Shown here piece after piece: positions 13,615 to 24,657 of a stretch of DNA of 64,000 nt; position 1 is the stretch's first letter; every line of letters begins with the position of its first letter. Under the pieces are notes generated by a model. That model did not search any database, was not told the DNA's origin, and worked only from the letters and a program-made list of their open reading frames with translations. Source of the stretch: Porogramme epimiltina (lineage: Eukaryota; Basidiomycota; Agaricomycetes; Polyporales; Polyporaceae); NCBI GenBank assembly GCA_900155495.1, contig FTLJ01000412.1, positions 1-64,000 on the forward strand, written 5' to 3'. Both the position numbers and the translations under genes were made by a program.

Positions 13615-14715
13615 GAGCGACGGTGAGGAGAGGCAGAGCGAAGGAAGCACATACACCGTACCACGCAAGAGTTCGTCATTATAAGAGACTGCTGAACACT
13701 ATATAGCCTGTTAGGGCAAAGGAGTCCTGAGGCCGCTCAATCCGCTCCACTCATTACGGAGCGCCAAATGCGGTGAGCCGCATGTCCCACGGATAGTGTA
13801 CATCGAACCGCACAACTATAGTTGGCGAAGGCAGAGAGGAAGGGAAGCACCCTACGATGACCGAGTTGAGCAGCGCAGGCCGGTTTTTGCAATCTGTGGA
13901 GGCAGATTCGCGCCAGTCACTAAAGCTAAGCTATCATCCCCCAACGAGTTCGTCAGTTCTCGGGCAGTTGGACAAGGTAACAGCACGATTCCGGTGATTA
14001 GCCATCTACTTTAGGCAACATTGGCAGTTGTTACACTGCTACGGGGCGGGCTGAGGCAATCTGGCAACTCTATTCGGGCTGCAGTTGCTCGGATACGTAC
14101 TGTAAGCACCAGTCGGAGTCAGACGAAGGGCAAAAAGCCGCCCAGAATGATCCGAGAGTCCGGGATTAAGCAAGATATATACTACACTGAGGTATAAGTC
14201 ATTACGAATCGTAGAGTCATTGAACGTGAGGCATGTGGTTGGTTGGAGGGAGGGGGTGCGCATTGATGGGTGTATGTAGTAGTAGTACAAGAAGGCCCGC
14301 GAGGGCGAATACGAATAATCGATAACCTGCGAGATGAATGGAGCACGGAAGGGATGCGATACCCGATCACAAGGTTGAGATGAGATAGAAAGCAAGAGCA
14401 CGAGAGCGTGGGGGGGTTTGAGCTAAAGATATAGATGATGTGCCATATACGGACGTCGCGCATTGCAAAAAAGGGGAGCAACAGTCTCTATGCATTTTGG
14501 ATTGGGGGTGGGTGGTGGGGTGGTGGAGGGCCGCAAGGACGAGGGTATTGGAGATATCGCAGAGCTGCGCGAAGCAGCTGACCAGGTATGGGGTTCATGC
14601 CTGGGCGTCATGAGGGACACGGGGGCAAGGGCTACACAAGTGGCTGCGCTCAGTTGTGGGGCTCCACAACACGAGGGATTGTAGCACTCACCACTAGATC
14701 GAGGCAGCAGGCATG
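13615..14715. other. intergenic, no gene supported
   Basis: Promoter side of paralog A and 3' flank of the coiled-coil gene. Only short frames lacking motifs were seen. Confidence 0.5.
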
Positions 14716-16687
14716 TCACAGGATGTCCACCACGCTCTCGAGGAGCACCTTGGGCTTCAAGAGCAGGTTCCGCACCATCGTGCTTCCTCCATCCGTCTCT
14801 CCACCCATACTGCTCATGCTCAAGTTCCTCCCCATCCCTCCCAGCCCCACCCCACCCATACTCACCGGCCGCGACGCGTTCGACGACACTTGCCTCGAAA
14901 TCGGGTGCGCCATGTGCCCGTGGCCGTTGACGACCATCCCGTCGCCGTCGATGGTCTCCTCGTCGTGCTCCTCTTCGGGCAGCCGTCTGGAGAACGCGAG
15001 GCCGAGCTCGACCGTGCACAGCACGCGGCATTGCTCGTTGCAGTGCCCGGCGTACACGTTGTCCATCGTCTCCCACTCGAACCACCGCTCGTCCTCCCGC
15101 CCGACGTCCGTCTCCCCGTCTGCGTCCCCGTTCCGCGCCCGCTCGACCTCCTGCACCCACTCTCGCTCCTTGCCCTTCCCCCTCGGCGCGACGCCGTTCT
15201 TCGCAGTTTCTGCTTGGGCGGGGACGGAGCTTGCGCGGTGACTCGACGAAGAGGGCTTGGCCGCTGGCGTCGGCGACTGGCACGGGTGCATCCACACGAC
15301 CTCGAACAGGCCGCTCAAGACGCCCTCGCGCACGACGGTAGAAATGCGTTCCGCGCGCGCAGAGATGCGAGCAAGCGCCCCACCAAAGCGCGCGCGTAGT
15401 GGGTCACGATGGAGCCCCCGCGCGTCTGTGCATCCCGAGAGGGCGAGGATGGCCAGGACGCCGCGCAGGTTCGCCTCGGTGAGCGAGACCAGGGAAGGGG
15501 GGAGTGCCGACGATGATATGATGGACGCAGGTGCGCTGTGGAAAGGTGCCGGGACAGCAGTATCGGGGGAGGTGGGCTCAGAGGGAGAGGGGCGGGGATG
15601 CGCGAGGAGTGTGCGCGCGTGCTTGTAGGTGAGCGCCCTCCATCGCGAGGTGGTCGGTTGTGGTTCTGACGGCCACTTAAGTTAATGTATGCGCGTGAAC
15701 AGCCAGGCGTTACTCACCTTCCAGTTGCATCCGCTCGAAGATCATCCTCAACGCCTCGTCCACTTCCGCCGGAAGCCCGTAGCAAAACGCATCCATCACG
15801 CGCGCGACGCACCACACCTGCCACGCCTGGATTGCGAACTGCACGAGCGTTGGGTCCGACGCATGCTCCCTGCCCTCCAGTAACTTCAACATCTCCCGCC
15901 CCAGCGCCGGGCGCGCGATGTCGCGGTCGCGCTCCTTGGCCACGCTTGGCACGCGTGTCTCCAGTCGGAGGGCCGGCGCGAACTCCTCCGCGACGGACGC
16001 CGCGACCTGGATGATCTCCGAGTTGAGGTCCGCGACGGCCTGGAGCAGCTGCGCACCGGACCAGTCGTCCGTCTTGGACAAAAACGATTTGAGCGCCGCG
16101 AGCTCCTCCGCCTGGGAAAGGATAGTCTGCCGGGCGTCGCCGTACGTCGCGCGGAGGGAGGTGTACAGCACGCGCAGGCGTTTGGGGTCCGAGAGGGCGG
16201 CTTCGGCGGAGTGTTGAACCTGTATGGGAAGCGGTGCTTGCGAAGGGGCGGGTGAGGGAGGGAGGGGCAGCATTGTCGGGTCGATGGGGGTGATGGAAAG
16301 TGAGTGTGGCGCATGTTCCGAGGGGCCGGGGAAGAGCGCGGCGGTGAGCGTGGACAGCTCCTCGCGAGTCGTCCGGAGCTGGTCAAGTAAGTCTTCGTTC
16401 TCGCGCTCGAGGTGTTGTATGCGCTGGCGAAGCTGCTCGCGCTCGCGCTCCTGTTCGTGGCTCCGGGCGTCCTTCTCCTTCCCTCGGTCCTTCTCCCGCC
16501 TTCTCTCCCTGTCCCGGTCTCTATCCCTATCCCGGTCCTTGTCGTGGTCCCTGACTGAATGGCGGCGTGATGAGGAGTGGTGACCGGACCGGGAGCGGTG
16601 AGTGTATTCGGGCGGGCGGTCTGCAAGGTCGTCGATGATGCGGACGGGGGGAAGGAGCCAGTCGACGAAGTCCCAGAAACTGTTCAT
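14716..16687 (-). CDS. conserved-looking coiled-coil protein, function unknown
   Basis: Two exons, 16687-15718 and 15665-14716, separated by a 52 nt intron (gtgagt...gtcag); phases close to 639 aa. The N-terminus MNSFWDFVDWLLPPVRIIDD is followed by a low-complexity charged block of Arg/Asp/Glu/Lys (DRDRDRDRERRREKDR) and a heptad-like coiled coil (LRQRIQHLERENEDLLDQL). A globular helical part around YTSLRATYGDARQTILSQ and IQAWQVWCVARVMDAFCYGL comes next. Exon 2 continues with ALTYKHARTLLAHP, LTEANLRGVLAILALSGCTD and FEVVWMHPC and ends VLLESVVDIL. There is no signal peptide or clear membrane span. I do not recognise a named family. It sits inside the surface-protein cluster but is unrelated to it, so the cluster probably grew around it. 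Confidence 0.8.
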
Positions 16688-18077
16688 GGTGCTGTGGCGT
16701 CGCGGGCGGTGGAAATATGAGTGTAGGGGTCGCTGTAGTAGCCCAGGTTCATCCAGCGGGTGGCCGCCAAGAGGCATGCGCTATGAAGAAGCGAGAGGAT
16801 GCGGGGATGTGGGGACGGGCATGCGGTGGGGTATGACGAGGCGTCGCTGTGGCGAGCGGTGTCGCGGTTGTGGCTGCAATGGTCGCGGAATTGCCGAGGA
16901 GCAGAGATTGGGAAAGCCGACTTTGACTACCGAGGCTATCAGCGTTTGGCTTGTGCCTATCGCCGCGGGCAGTCGAGGGTGGGGCAGTGGGCAAAGGCAG
17001 TGAGATGGCACTTCGTCTGGAGTCTGGACTTCGCCGCGTGCAGCATGCCCCTTCAGGCAACGTGCCAGTGCTGCGGTAAGCGTCGGCCCGTGAAGCGCCG
17101 ATCTATCTCCTCGAGGTCTTCCCTCTACGGCTTGGTGGGGCTGGAGATGCTATAGAGCAGCATACCGATGGAGGAGCTGGTTAGAAGAGACTAGAGGGCA
17201 AGATACAAGGGTGCATTCCACCATTTGCCTTGGCACAACTTCGAACAAATCCGATGGCGTTTGCAAAGTTGGAACTCCGATGAGGACGCCCATTGCCCAG
17301 CTGCAAGGGTGGCCCAGGCCCAGTCAGCGGAAACGCAGGTGGCATCGATCGGATGTTTCGGGCACTCCTCCTCCTCTCAACCTCGAGTTCTCCACGTACA
17401 CCAGCCTTGCGACCCACCGTAGATCGTCGCACCGAATGCAACGAAGCCGCATGCAGCATATTGATCTCGGCCTTTTGGCGGTAGCATTCACTGCTGAGCG
17501 CAGTAAGAAGGCGTTCGAATTGTGGTCGTCCAAACCCAATCCCCGCCTGGATGGAGATGTTTAGGTAAAATCCAGGCGCTGGCATGCCACGCATTGAGGC
17601 GTACGGCAGGGAACGCGCCGCGTGGTGATACGCAGGGTGGGTGGACTCTTTCACTCGCGCTCATACTTATGCCTTCAATAACGACAACCGGTCGCACAGA
17701 AATGGCTGTTCAGTACATTTGTCCTCTTCGCCACTCCTCTCAAAGCTGAAAGCAGTCTGCGTTCAACCATCATGTCAGACGTTGACCCAGTGTGCGTTGT
17801 AACTCTTCTGGGATAGTCTGCACCCTTTTCGGAGAGTGAGCGGGGCAGTGGACGCGTGAGTGTCATCGTTCAGCGGTATTTTGAGTTTCAAGTAGCGTTC
17901 CGTGAGCTATGCTGACGGAACTCTCTGTAGAAGAACGTTCCCACCAGAAACGATGTTCCACTCTCAAATTTCTTAGAACGGCTTCGCCTTTTAATAGCCC
18001 ACATCTCCCCTGTTCGGGCTATACGCTCTATAGCTCACCACCCTCCCCTCCTACGTGTGGCGAATAGACGCGCTGGG
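16688..18077. other. intergenic, no gene supported
   Basis: Divergent promoter region between the coiled-coil gene and paralog B. Open frames on both strands overlap and lack recognisable motifs or family likeness. Confidence 0.5.
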
Positions 18078-19278
18078 ATGCGTACATACATGAAGCTTTC
18101 TGTCTTTGGCTTGCTGTGTGTCCAGCATGTCCGCGCAGCATTCTCCATAGATCCGAATGGAACTACGCTGGCGCAGTGCTCCCAAGTCAACTTGAGCTGG
18201 ACAGAGCCGGTGAGTATGGGCCCAACTGAACCTTTCCATGTTGCTGACTCTGCCTCCCGGTAGTCTCCGATTGTAAGCTCTAGGAATTCAGGAGTGGTTA
18301 CCTCACGCTGACAGCTTGGCATACCTGCGGCAGACGATGTGGGTTGTCCCAGGCCGCGAAATCAACGCCGGAGACCCGACGTTGGAGTCAATCGGGACCA
18401 TTAACCAGTCTTACTATCTTTGGACCGTGAACTTACAAACAGGTGAGCGCCCCGTTTACAAACGCGATGCCATTAGACATAACCAAGCCTCCGCTATACC
18501 CTCATTAGGTCTGCAAATTAGCTTCACTTACGCTACTGTGGGAGAGAATGCGTCGTCCTTCGCGTCACGTGAGTGCATTTATCAACAATCACCACGCCCG
18601 AGAGGAACTAACAGCTGTTAGCCATTGCATACACCATCGTCGCGGGAGAGCCAGACCAGTGTGTGTGGTGGAGTTCGTCGTCTTCTAGCACGCTCTGGAC
18701 TTCAACGTCAACGTCCACTGAACTACCAACTACGAGCTCTTGGGCGTCTTCGACGACCTGGCGCAAGACGTCGACATCGCGATCGACCAGTGCAATAGAC
18801 ACGGGCACACCGTCACCATCCTCCACATCATCGACGCCCAAGAGGCTGTCCCCCTCCATAATCGGGCTCATAGCGGCAGTTGGAGCGTTATTCGTGCTAG
18901 CAGCCGCTTTGCTGGGGTACGTCTGTTTCCTTCGTCGCCGGAAGACCTCCCCCCCGCCGCCCCCAGCGGTGCCCCCCACTGTGGTTGTCGCATGCGGCGC
19001 CGAAAAAGAGAGCATTCGCCACGGTAAATCCGACTCCATTATGATGCCCACTGGAATAACTTCATTAACAAACTTCTGCTTGTTGTGGTCTTTCATTTGC
19101 AGAGAAGAGGCGCCCGTCGCACACCATCCGCGTTCACCCATGCTACGGTACAGACCAGACCATAGCAGTGCAAGCTCTAGAAGGCGGCAAGCCGGGGCCG
19201 ATTTGGAGAGGCGGCGGGCGGTACTGCGAAGCATGGCAGGGTGGACAGAACGGTGGTAGCTATTGTTGTGACAAGTGA
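18078..19278 (+). CDS. single-pass surface protein, paralog B
   Basis: Exons: 18078-18209, 18264-18272 (9 nt, encoding SPI), 18334-18442, 18509-18568, 18622-about 19023, then a last exon from 19103. The first four exons match paralogs C and D nucleotide for nucleotide in length (132, 9, 109, 60). Signal peptide MRTYMKLSVFGLLCVQHVRA; an alternative start is the Met at 18090. Ectodomain AAFSIDPNGTTLAQCSQVNL, MWVVPGREINAGDPTLES, LWTVNLQTG, ISFTYATVG, IAYTIVAGEPDQC; Ser/Thr stalk; one helix (IIGLIAAVGALFVLAAALLG); basic FLRRRK and poly-Pro. The C-terminal exon is uncertain: with the gtaaat/cag intron the protein ends at 19278; unspliced it ends at 19259. Neither version shows the PPxY seen in A, C and D. 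Confidence 0.75.
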
Positions 19279-19896
19279 ATGTGTCAATAGCATCCGGTCC
19301 ACATACGGAAAACAACCTCGCGGGGCGGTGCGCTGTTACATGGGATCAGGGGCGAATTCGAACTCTCACCACTCGTGTGGATGACCCGAGAGGTAGCCTA
19401 CAGAACAACTACTCTGTACCCGAGGTGAGCGGTGATGTTCGGTTATGTTGCGGCATTTGCTGACCGTATTAGCTCGATTGCACAGCGCACCCTAAACTAA
19501 CTGTAACTGCACACAGTTTGCGGTCGTTACGCCGATCCTCGCAAAGACCCGGAGCATTCTGTTGACTTCAGTACTCGTGGAACCTCGACTAGGCATGTCC
19601 CGGGCATGAAATCAAATACGTATGTGTGACGCGGCAAGAGTAAAGGGTCGCCTGAGACCTCCGCCCAGCGGGGAGCACGGCAAACAAAATTGTGGTTCAG
19701 ATCAGCAACCGCATGACAGGGTCCTGGTATAGTCTCACCAGGGAAGCTGACAAACCTCTCGGAGAAAACGCTTTCTACAGGAGTAAGGTTCTACTTCCTA
19801 TCCAGGTATAACAGCGCAGTCTTACAGCTACCTTATAGGTGCCTGCTTGGGACCCCGCGGTCGTCTTCCTGCGGTATCCACTGCACACACCTCACG
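19279..19896. other. intergenic spacer between paralogs B and C
   Basis: No gene seen. Short phrases (for example aattgtggttcagatcagcaac near 19686) resemble sequence near 24157, suggesting the spacers were duplicated along with the genes. Confidence 0.4.
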
Positions 19897-21122
19897 ATGC
19901 GCCTACTCCCCAAGCTCATCCTCTTTAGCTTATTCTGCTCCCAGTGTGTACGCACAACGTTCTCTATCGATCCAAATGGCACTACGTTGGTGAAATGCTC
20001 CCAGGTCAACTTGAGTTGGACGGAACCGGTGAGTAATGAGGAATTTCATTGACCCTCACTGTCTCGTTGACACCTTTTCCTCTCAGTCCCCGGTCGTAAG
20101 CATCAAGGCTCTCAGGTGGGCGATGGGATAATGCTGAAGGCTCCATGCGCTCGTTGCAGATGATGTGGGTTGCCCCGGGTCGTGAAATCAACGCTGGGGA
20201 CGCAACGTTAGAGACCATTGGGGTCGTCAACCAGTCGCATCTTCTTTGGACTGTAAACCTTCAAACAGGTGAGCTTTTTTGTCTCCCGCTATGCGCTATG
20301 ATAAGATCTAACAACGACTATAACCTATACTTCACTTCCCCACAAGGCCTACAAATCAGCTTCACATACATCACTGTTGGAGTCAATGAAGCTCCCTTCG
20401 CGTCACGTAAGTGTATTGATTCCCCGTAATGGAGGACGCGAAGACAATAACCCGTCTATTCAGCCATCGCATACACTATTGTTTCTGGGGAGTCAGATGA
20501 GTGCGTCTTCGGGGAGCCACCATCAAGTCTCAACGCGACAAGCTCGACGTCAACGCCCCTTCCTTCGCAAACATCTACCACGGTATCGAGTTCCACAACA
20601 TCCATGTCGTCTATTATAGGAACGGCAGCACCAGATGGCAATACAACGTCGTCATCGAAGACGGCTCCCGCTTCGACCATTGCTCTCGCGGTGGTGGGTG
20701 GAGCGCTGTTTGTGCTGCTGGTAGCTACGCTGGCGTACATCTTTCGTCTACGCCACAGAGCCTCCGACGCGCGAACCCAATTAGCGGCGCTCTCCGAGAA
20801 GGCTTCCAGCCCCACGGATAGTGCACACAGAACCGAAGGTGCTCAGCAGTCGGTCGCCATCCCATCACCAACGCCATGCGTAGCCCCTAGCTCATCCCGA
20901 CAGATAGGATCGTGGCATCCGGGTACGTCTAGTTCACACGCGTGTCGATCGGGATTGCTTCGCTGATTGGCACACTCTGGTGACATAGGCAACCGTCCTG
21001 TGTCCTCAATCTATACCGAGCACACTGGACCGCCAGCATACCGGTCCGACGACGGAAGGGGCGGGTCATATTATCAGTCAACTTACTCCTCCCCAGGCCA
21101 CGCGCTTTCTCCATCACGGTAG
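19897..21122 (+). CDS. single-pass surface protein, paralog C
   Basis: Six exons: 19897-20028, 20087-20095 (9 nt, SPV), 20160-20268, 20347-20406, 20464-20922, 20989-21122. All phases agree, and the first four exons have the family lengths. Signal peptide MRLLPKLILFSLFCSQCVRT, ectodomain TFSIDPNGTTLVKCSQVNLS, MMWVAPGREINAGDATLE, LWTVNLQTG, ISFTYITVG, IAYTIVSGESDEC, Ser/Thr stalk, membrane helix (IALAVVGGALFVLLVATLAY), basic RLRHR and a tail with SSIYTEHTGPPAYRSDD, a PPxY motif. It ends GHALSPSR. This is the cleanest family member and the best template for the others. Confidence 0.85.
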
Positions 21123-22253
21123 TAGAGGTGTAGTTGTCTCCTCCCATACGGCTGCATTTGGCCCGCGAGCAATTGGTATAATATTCTGAAAAGATCCAAT
21201 CGTATGTGACGCTGTAAAATACAAGCTAGAGGGCGAGGGAACAGTGTTTGAGGCATACCTTATGTTCACACTGTTTGACTGATACAACTATAAACTGGTT
21301 GGAACTAAATAAAGCCGGCATGAAGTTGGCGGCAAGGCACGTGCTCGTGTCGCGATATATCCAAATCCGGTATGTTTGTCAGCTGCAACATAGACCCCGC
21401 GCACGGACCCAACCGGCACTGCCTTCTGTCGTTGGTGCACACGCGGGAGCTCAGCTAAGCAAGCTCCTTGAATCTGAGCTCCTTCCATCGGCCAGGATAG
21501 CTTGGTTCGAATCGCCTATGCCGACCCGAACAGCTTCTTACAAACCCCGTCTGCTGTGTCTCTTCAGTCATAGAAGCTTATTGTACATCATGTGTCTCCG
21601 ATTGTGCCGCAGTAGAGATCAAACTATGGCAGCCGGGAGTCTAGAAGGGCATAGGTTTAGGTCCGATCCCGCAGGAAGAGCGGGTGGGCCTGGGACGCAA
21701 GGCAGGATAAACAACATATTAAGCAGTGTTTACTGATGCTAATCCTGACATGGCTCAACGTCTGCTCTCTCTTTCCAGGTGAAAGCTCAGAGTCTATCTG
21801 CCCTTGCGTACCCAGTTGGTCAGCGCCATGGTCGTGGATGGCGGCAGGGAACTCGAACTCGTACCATGTTGAATGGCGACACAGTGAGTGAAATCTTGGG
21901 CTTGAGCCTGTTCAGCACTAATGCGAGCCTCTATTATTAAAACGGTTTTAGACCACATTAGCGGGCAAGGAGCCTAAACGGCTTATTTCATGGGTCCGGC
22001 TATGTGACAATCATGCAACTCGCGCTCTCGGTGCGAACGAGAAAACTATCTCGGTCACCTCGAGGCTGTCCGAAAGAAGATCTGAGGGCTACCAGATAGC
22101 TCTCTTGTTGGGCTGAGTTTCACGCTTGCTACAGCTTGGTTCACTTCTCCGGACCAGTCCGCTCTTTACTAATTCTCATTTAAAGCCTCCGCTGTGGGAC
22201 TATACGGCGCCACCATCCTTGGCTCCTACGCCTCCGGTTCAATATTTCTACCC
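21123..22253. other. intergenic spacer between paralogs C and D
   Basis: A 162-codon plus-strand frame (21248-21736) has no signal, domain or splice logic and is not called. Nothing else was recognised. Confidence 0.5.
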
Positions 22254-23500
22254 ATGATCTTCCCTGTGACATTCGCGCTACTCGTCGCGCTATGTGCTCA
22301 CTCGATTTACGCTACCTTTTCCATAGACCCGAACAGTACAACTTTGACACAATGCTCTGAAGTTAACTTGAGCTGGACCGAGACTGTGAGGACCTCTCCT
22401 TGGAGTCTTTCGAGTCCCTCACCCGTATTGTTTTCAGACGCCTATCGTGCGCTTATGACCGCCCAATAGAGGTGTTTTGAAGCACTGACGCCTGAAACCT
22501 TGTTCACTCATACCAGATGATGTGGGTCATCCCGGGGAGGGAAATCTACCCGGGGGACCCGACGCTGGAGATAATCGGTGCCATCAACTCATCGCATTTC
22601 CTCTGGACAGTCGACGTGCAAACCGGTAAGCTGTCCACATGTATTTCCCACCGCGGGATGGCATCAAGCTAAGCGTGCGCATGATGTCGATCATAATCGT
22701 AGGTCTGCAAATCAGTTTCGAATACACAACTGTTGGTACAAGTGGTCCCATTTTCGTCTCACGTGAGTCTCAGAAGGTCTCAGCATCTGGTAACCGGGCT
22801 CACATCGGAGAACCTATCTCCAGCAATAGCATATACCGTTGTAGCAGGTGCTTCGAACTACTGCCTTCCCGGGATACCGTCATCAACATCCGAGCTTATT
22901 GGCGGAGTATCGTCCGCGCCTTCGTCTACCTTGAGTTCGGACATCCAGACAGCTGACCCCACACCGTCAACCGTACTATCGGCGTCTCAAATCTCTACCT
23001 CTTTGAGGGTACTTACCGCGCTGTGCGGTTTGCTATTCGTTTTCGCAATAGTTTCGTTGGGATGTATTTTCTACTTGCTCCGCAAAATGGCCTCCTCTCA
23101 ACACCAATCGCAAGCACTCTCTGCACAATTCTTAGAGATTCTCAGGGGAGATAGGCGGTTGAGCAGGTCCGAAGACCCCCAGCCGTCTGCATCGTCATCG
23201 GTTCAGTATGAGCTACCGCTGAGGCGCTCACGTCCAGTCCAAAGCCCTTGGGGTGAGTTCGATTCGGGGGCGTGAGGGTGTTACTAATTGTCCTATTCTG
23301 TTCACATCTCTGCAGAGAACCGGCATCTACCTCTTGCGTCTACAGCTGGTGCCGACTCCCCACCGCCACCTCTATACCAGAGTGAGGACGGAGTATGCGA
23401 CTGCCAATTCCGGTCAACCCCCGCTCCAATCATTCATTGGTTAACTTCGCCTCATTCTAACTTGCCGAAGTTTGTGCTGTACACCTGCAGGCGAATCTGA
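22254..23500 (+). CDS. single-pass surface protein, paralog D
   Basis: Six exons: 22254-22385, 22438-22446 (9 nt, TPI), 22517-22625, 22703-22762, 22824-23252, 23316-23500. Signal peptide MIFPVTFALLVALCAHSIYA; ectodomain TFSIDPNSTTLTQCSEVNLS, MMWVIPGREIYPGDPTLE, LWTVDVQTG, ISFEYTTVGTSG, IAYTVVAGASNYC; stalk; membrane helix (LTALCGLLFVFAIVSLGCIF); short basic stop-transfer; tail with SPPPPLYQSEDG (PPxY form PPLY). The tail continues to a stop at 23500 with three further cysteines. The microexon is present although the flanking introns have diverged fully from B and C. Confidence 0.8.
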
Positions 23501-24657
23501 ACTTACGCGCACATGCTTTCTTTCTAATTAGCACTAGATCTCACGCTCGCGAGTGAGCTCTGGAATTGAAGACCTATTTTGGGTCTAACTGAAGGGGCAT
23601 GCGCGCTACCGCTACGTGGGGCTATGCTTCGACGGCGTATTGTGGCTCGTTGCAGGGTCGATGTCATCATCATGATATACCTCATCGTTATGGTGCTCTG
23701 GGTATCAAGATTACTTTTGGTCGACTCGGGTTCATAGGTGGAACACCGTGAGTATTAGTAACCCCCTCACATCTTCCGTGTAAACTCTCCAGAGGGTTTC
23801 TTCGAGGGAGAGGCTCGCGTAGACAATAATAAAATATGATATCATTCAACCTCTCCTCAGGCCTGTGTCACCCGGGCCTAGCTGGGCCTAGCCAACTGTG
23901 GCGCTGACGGAGTTTAAACGTTTGCAGACTCCGAACCACAAGCGCCTGTACGAAAGTTCGTCATGATGTCCGAAGGCTCGCTAGGCTGTGTACTGTTTCT
24001 CATCTCTGAACAGTTTTGGTCAAGTTTCCTGTTTCCTCAGCTAGCTTGCAACGTGTTTAACGTATCAGATGCTGTACTTGTAAAGCAGTAACTATAGGGC
24101 GATCTTTGAGCTGTGAGCATGTCGTCTGAAAACTCCCGTGGTTTACAGGAAGAATGACAATTGTGGTCCAGCCTCACTACCCAGAAGTTGGGCCAGTTAT
24201 CCTTCAGCACAGCTGGGGCCTCATCTCAACCAACATCCGCCCGCACTTCCGATGACGTGCCGCATGCTATATCTGCACCGGTCTGCACACGTATTTCAGT
24301 CTCAGCTGAACAACGAAGAGCGGGGGGCTCAAGTTGCCACTGACAGTGCCCACAAGGGATTTATGCCTCAGTTGCTCCCGTTCCTGTTGGTATATGTATG
24401 ACCCGCATCATTGTGGACAAACGGATCCCCTGATCCTCTCACAACAATCATGGATCATCCTGGCCGGCAGACAGTGAGTCGTGGTCTTTCGAGTCTTCGT
24501 TGATAATAATAGCATGGCGTACTGAAATCAGGTGTTAAGTAGATGATAGGAGAGCCCGGAGGCAATATTCTCCTAGAACTCACGCGGCCGCCTCTACTCG
24601 GCTCGTTGAGCCATAAAACCGCACCCCCCGAATGATCGTACACCGTTGCATCCCACC
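23501..24657. other. intergenic spacer between paralogs D and E
   Basis: No gene supported. It contains short AT-rich and pyrimidine-rich runs only. Confidence 0.5.

Noticed and set aside
19340..19430. Possible tRNA around gaattcgaactc on the minus strand
   Set aside because: T-stem and acceptor stem do not pair.
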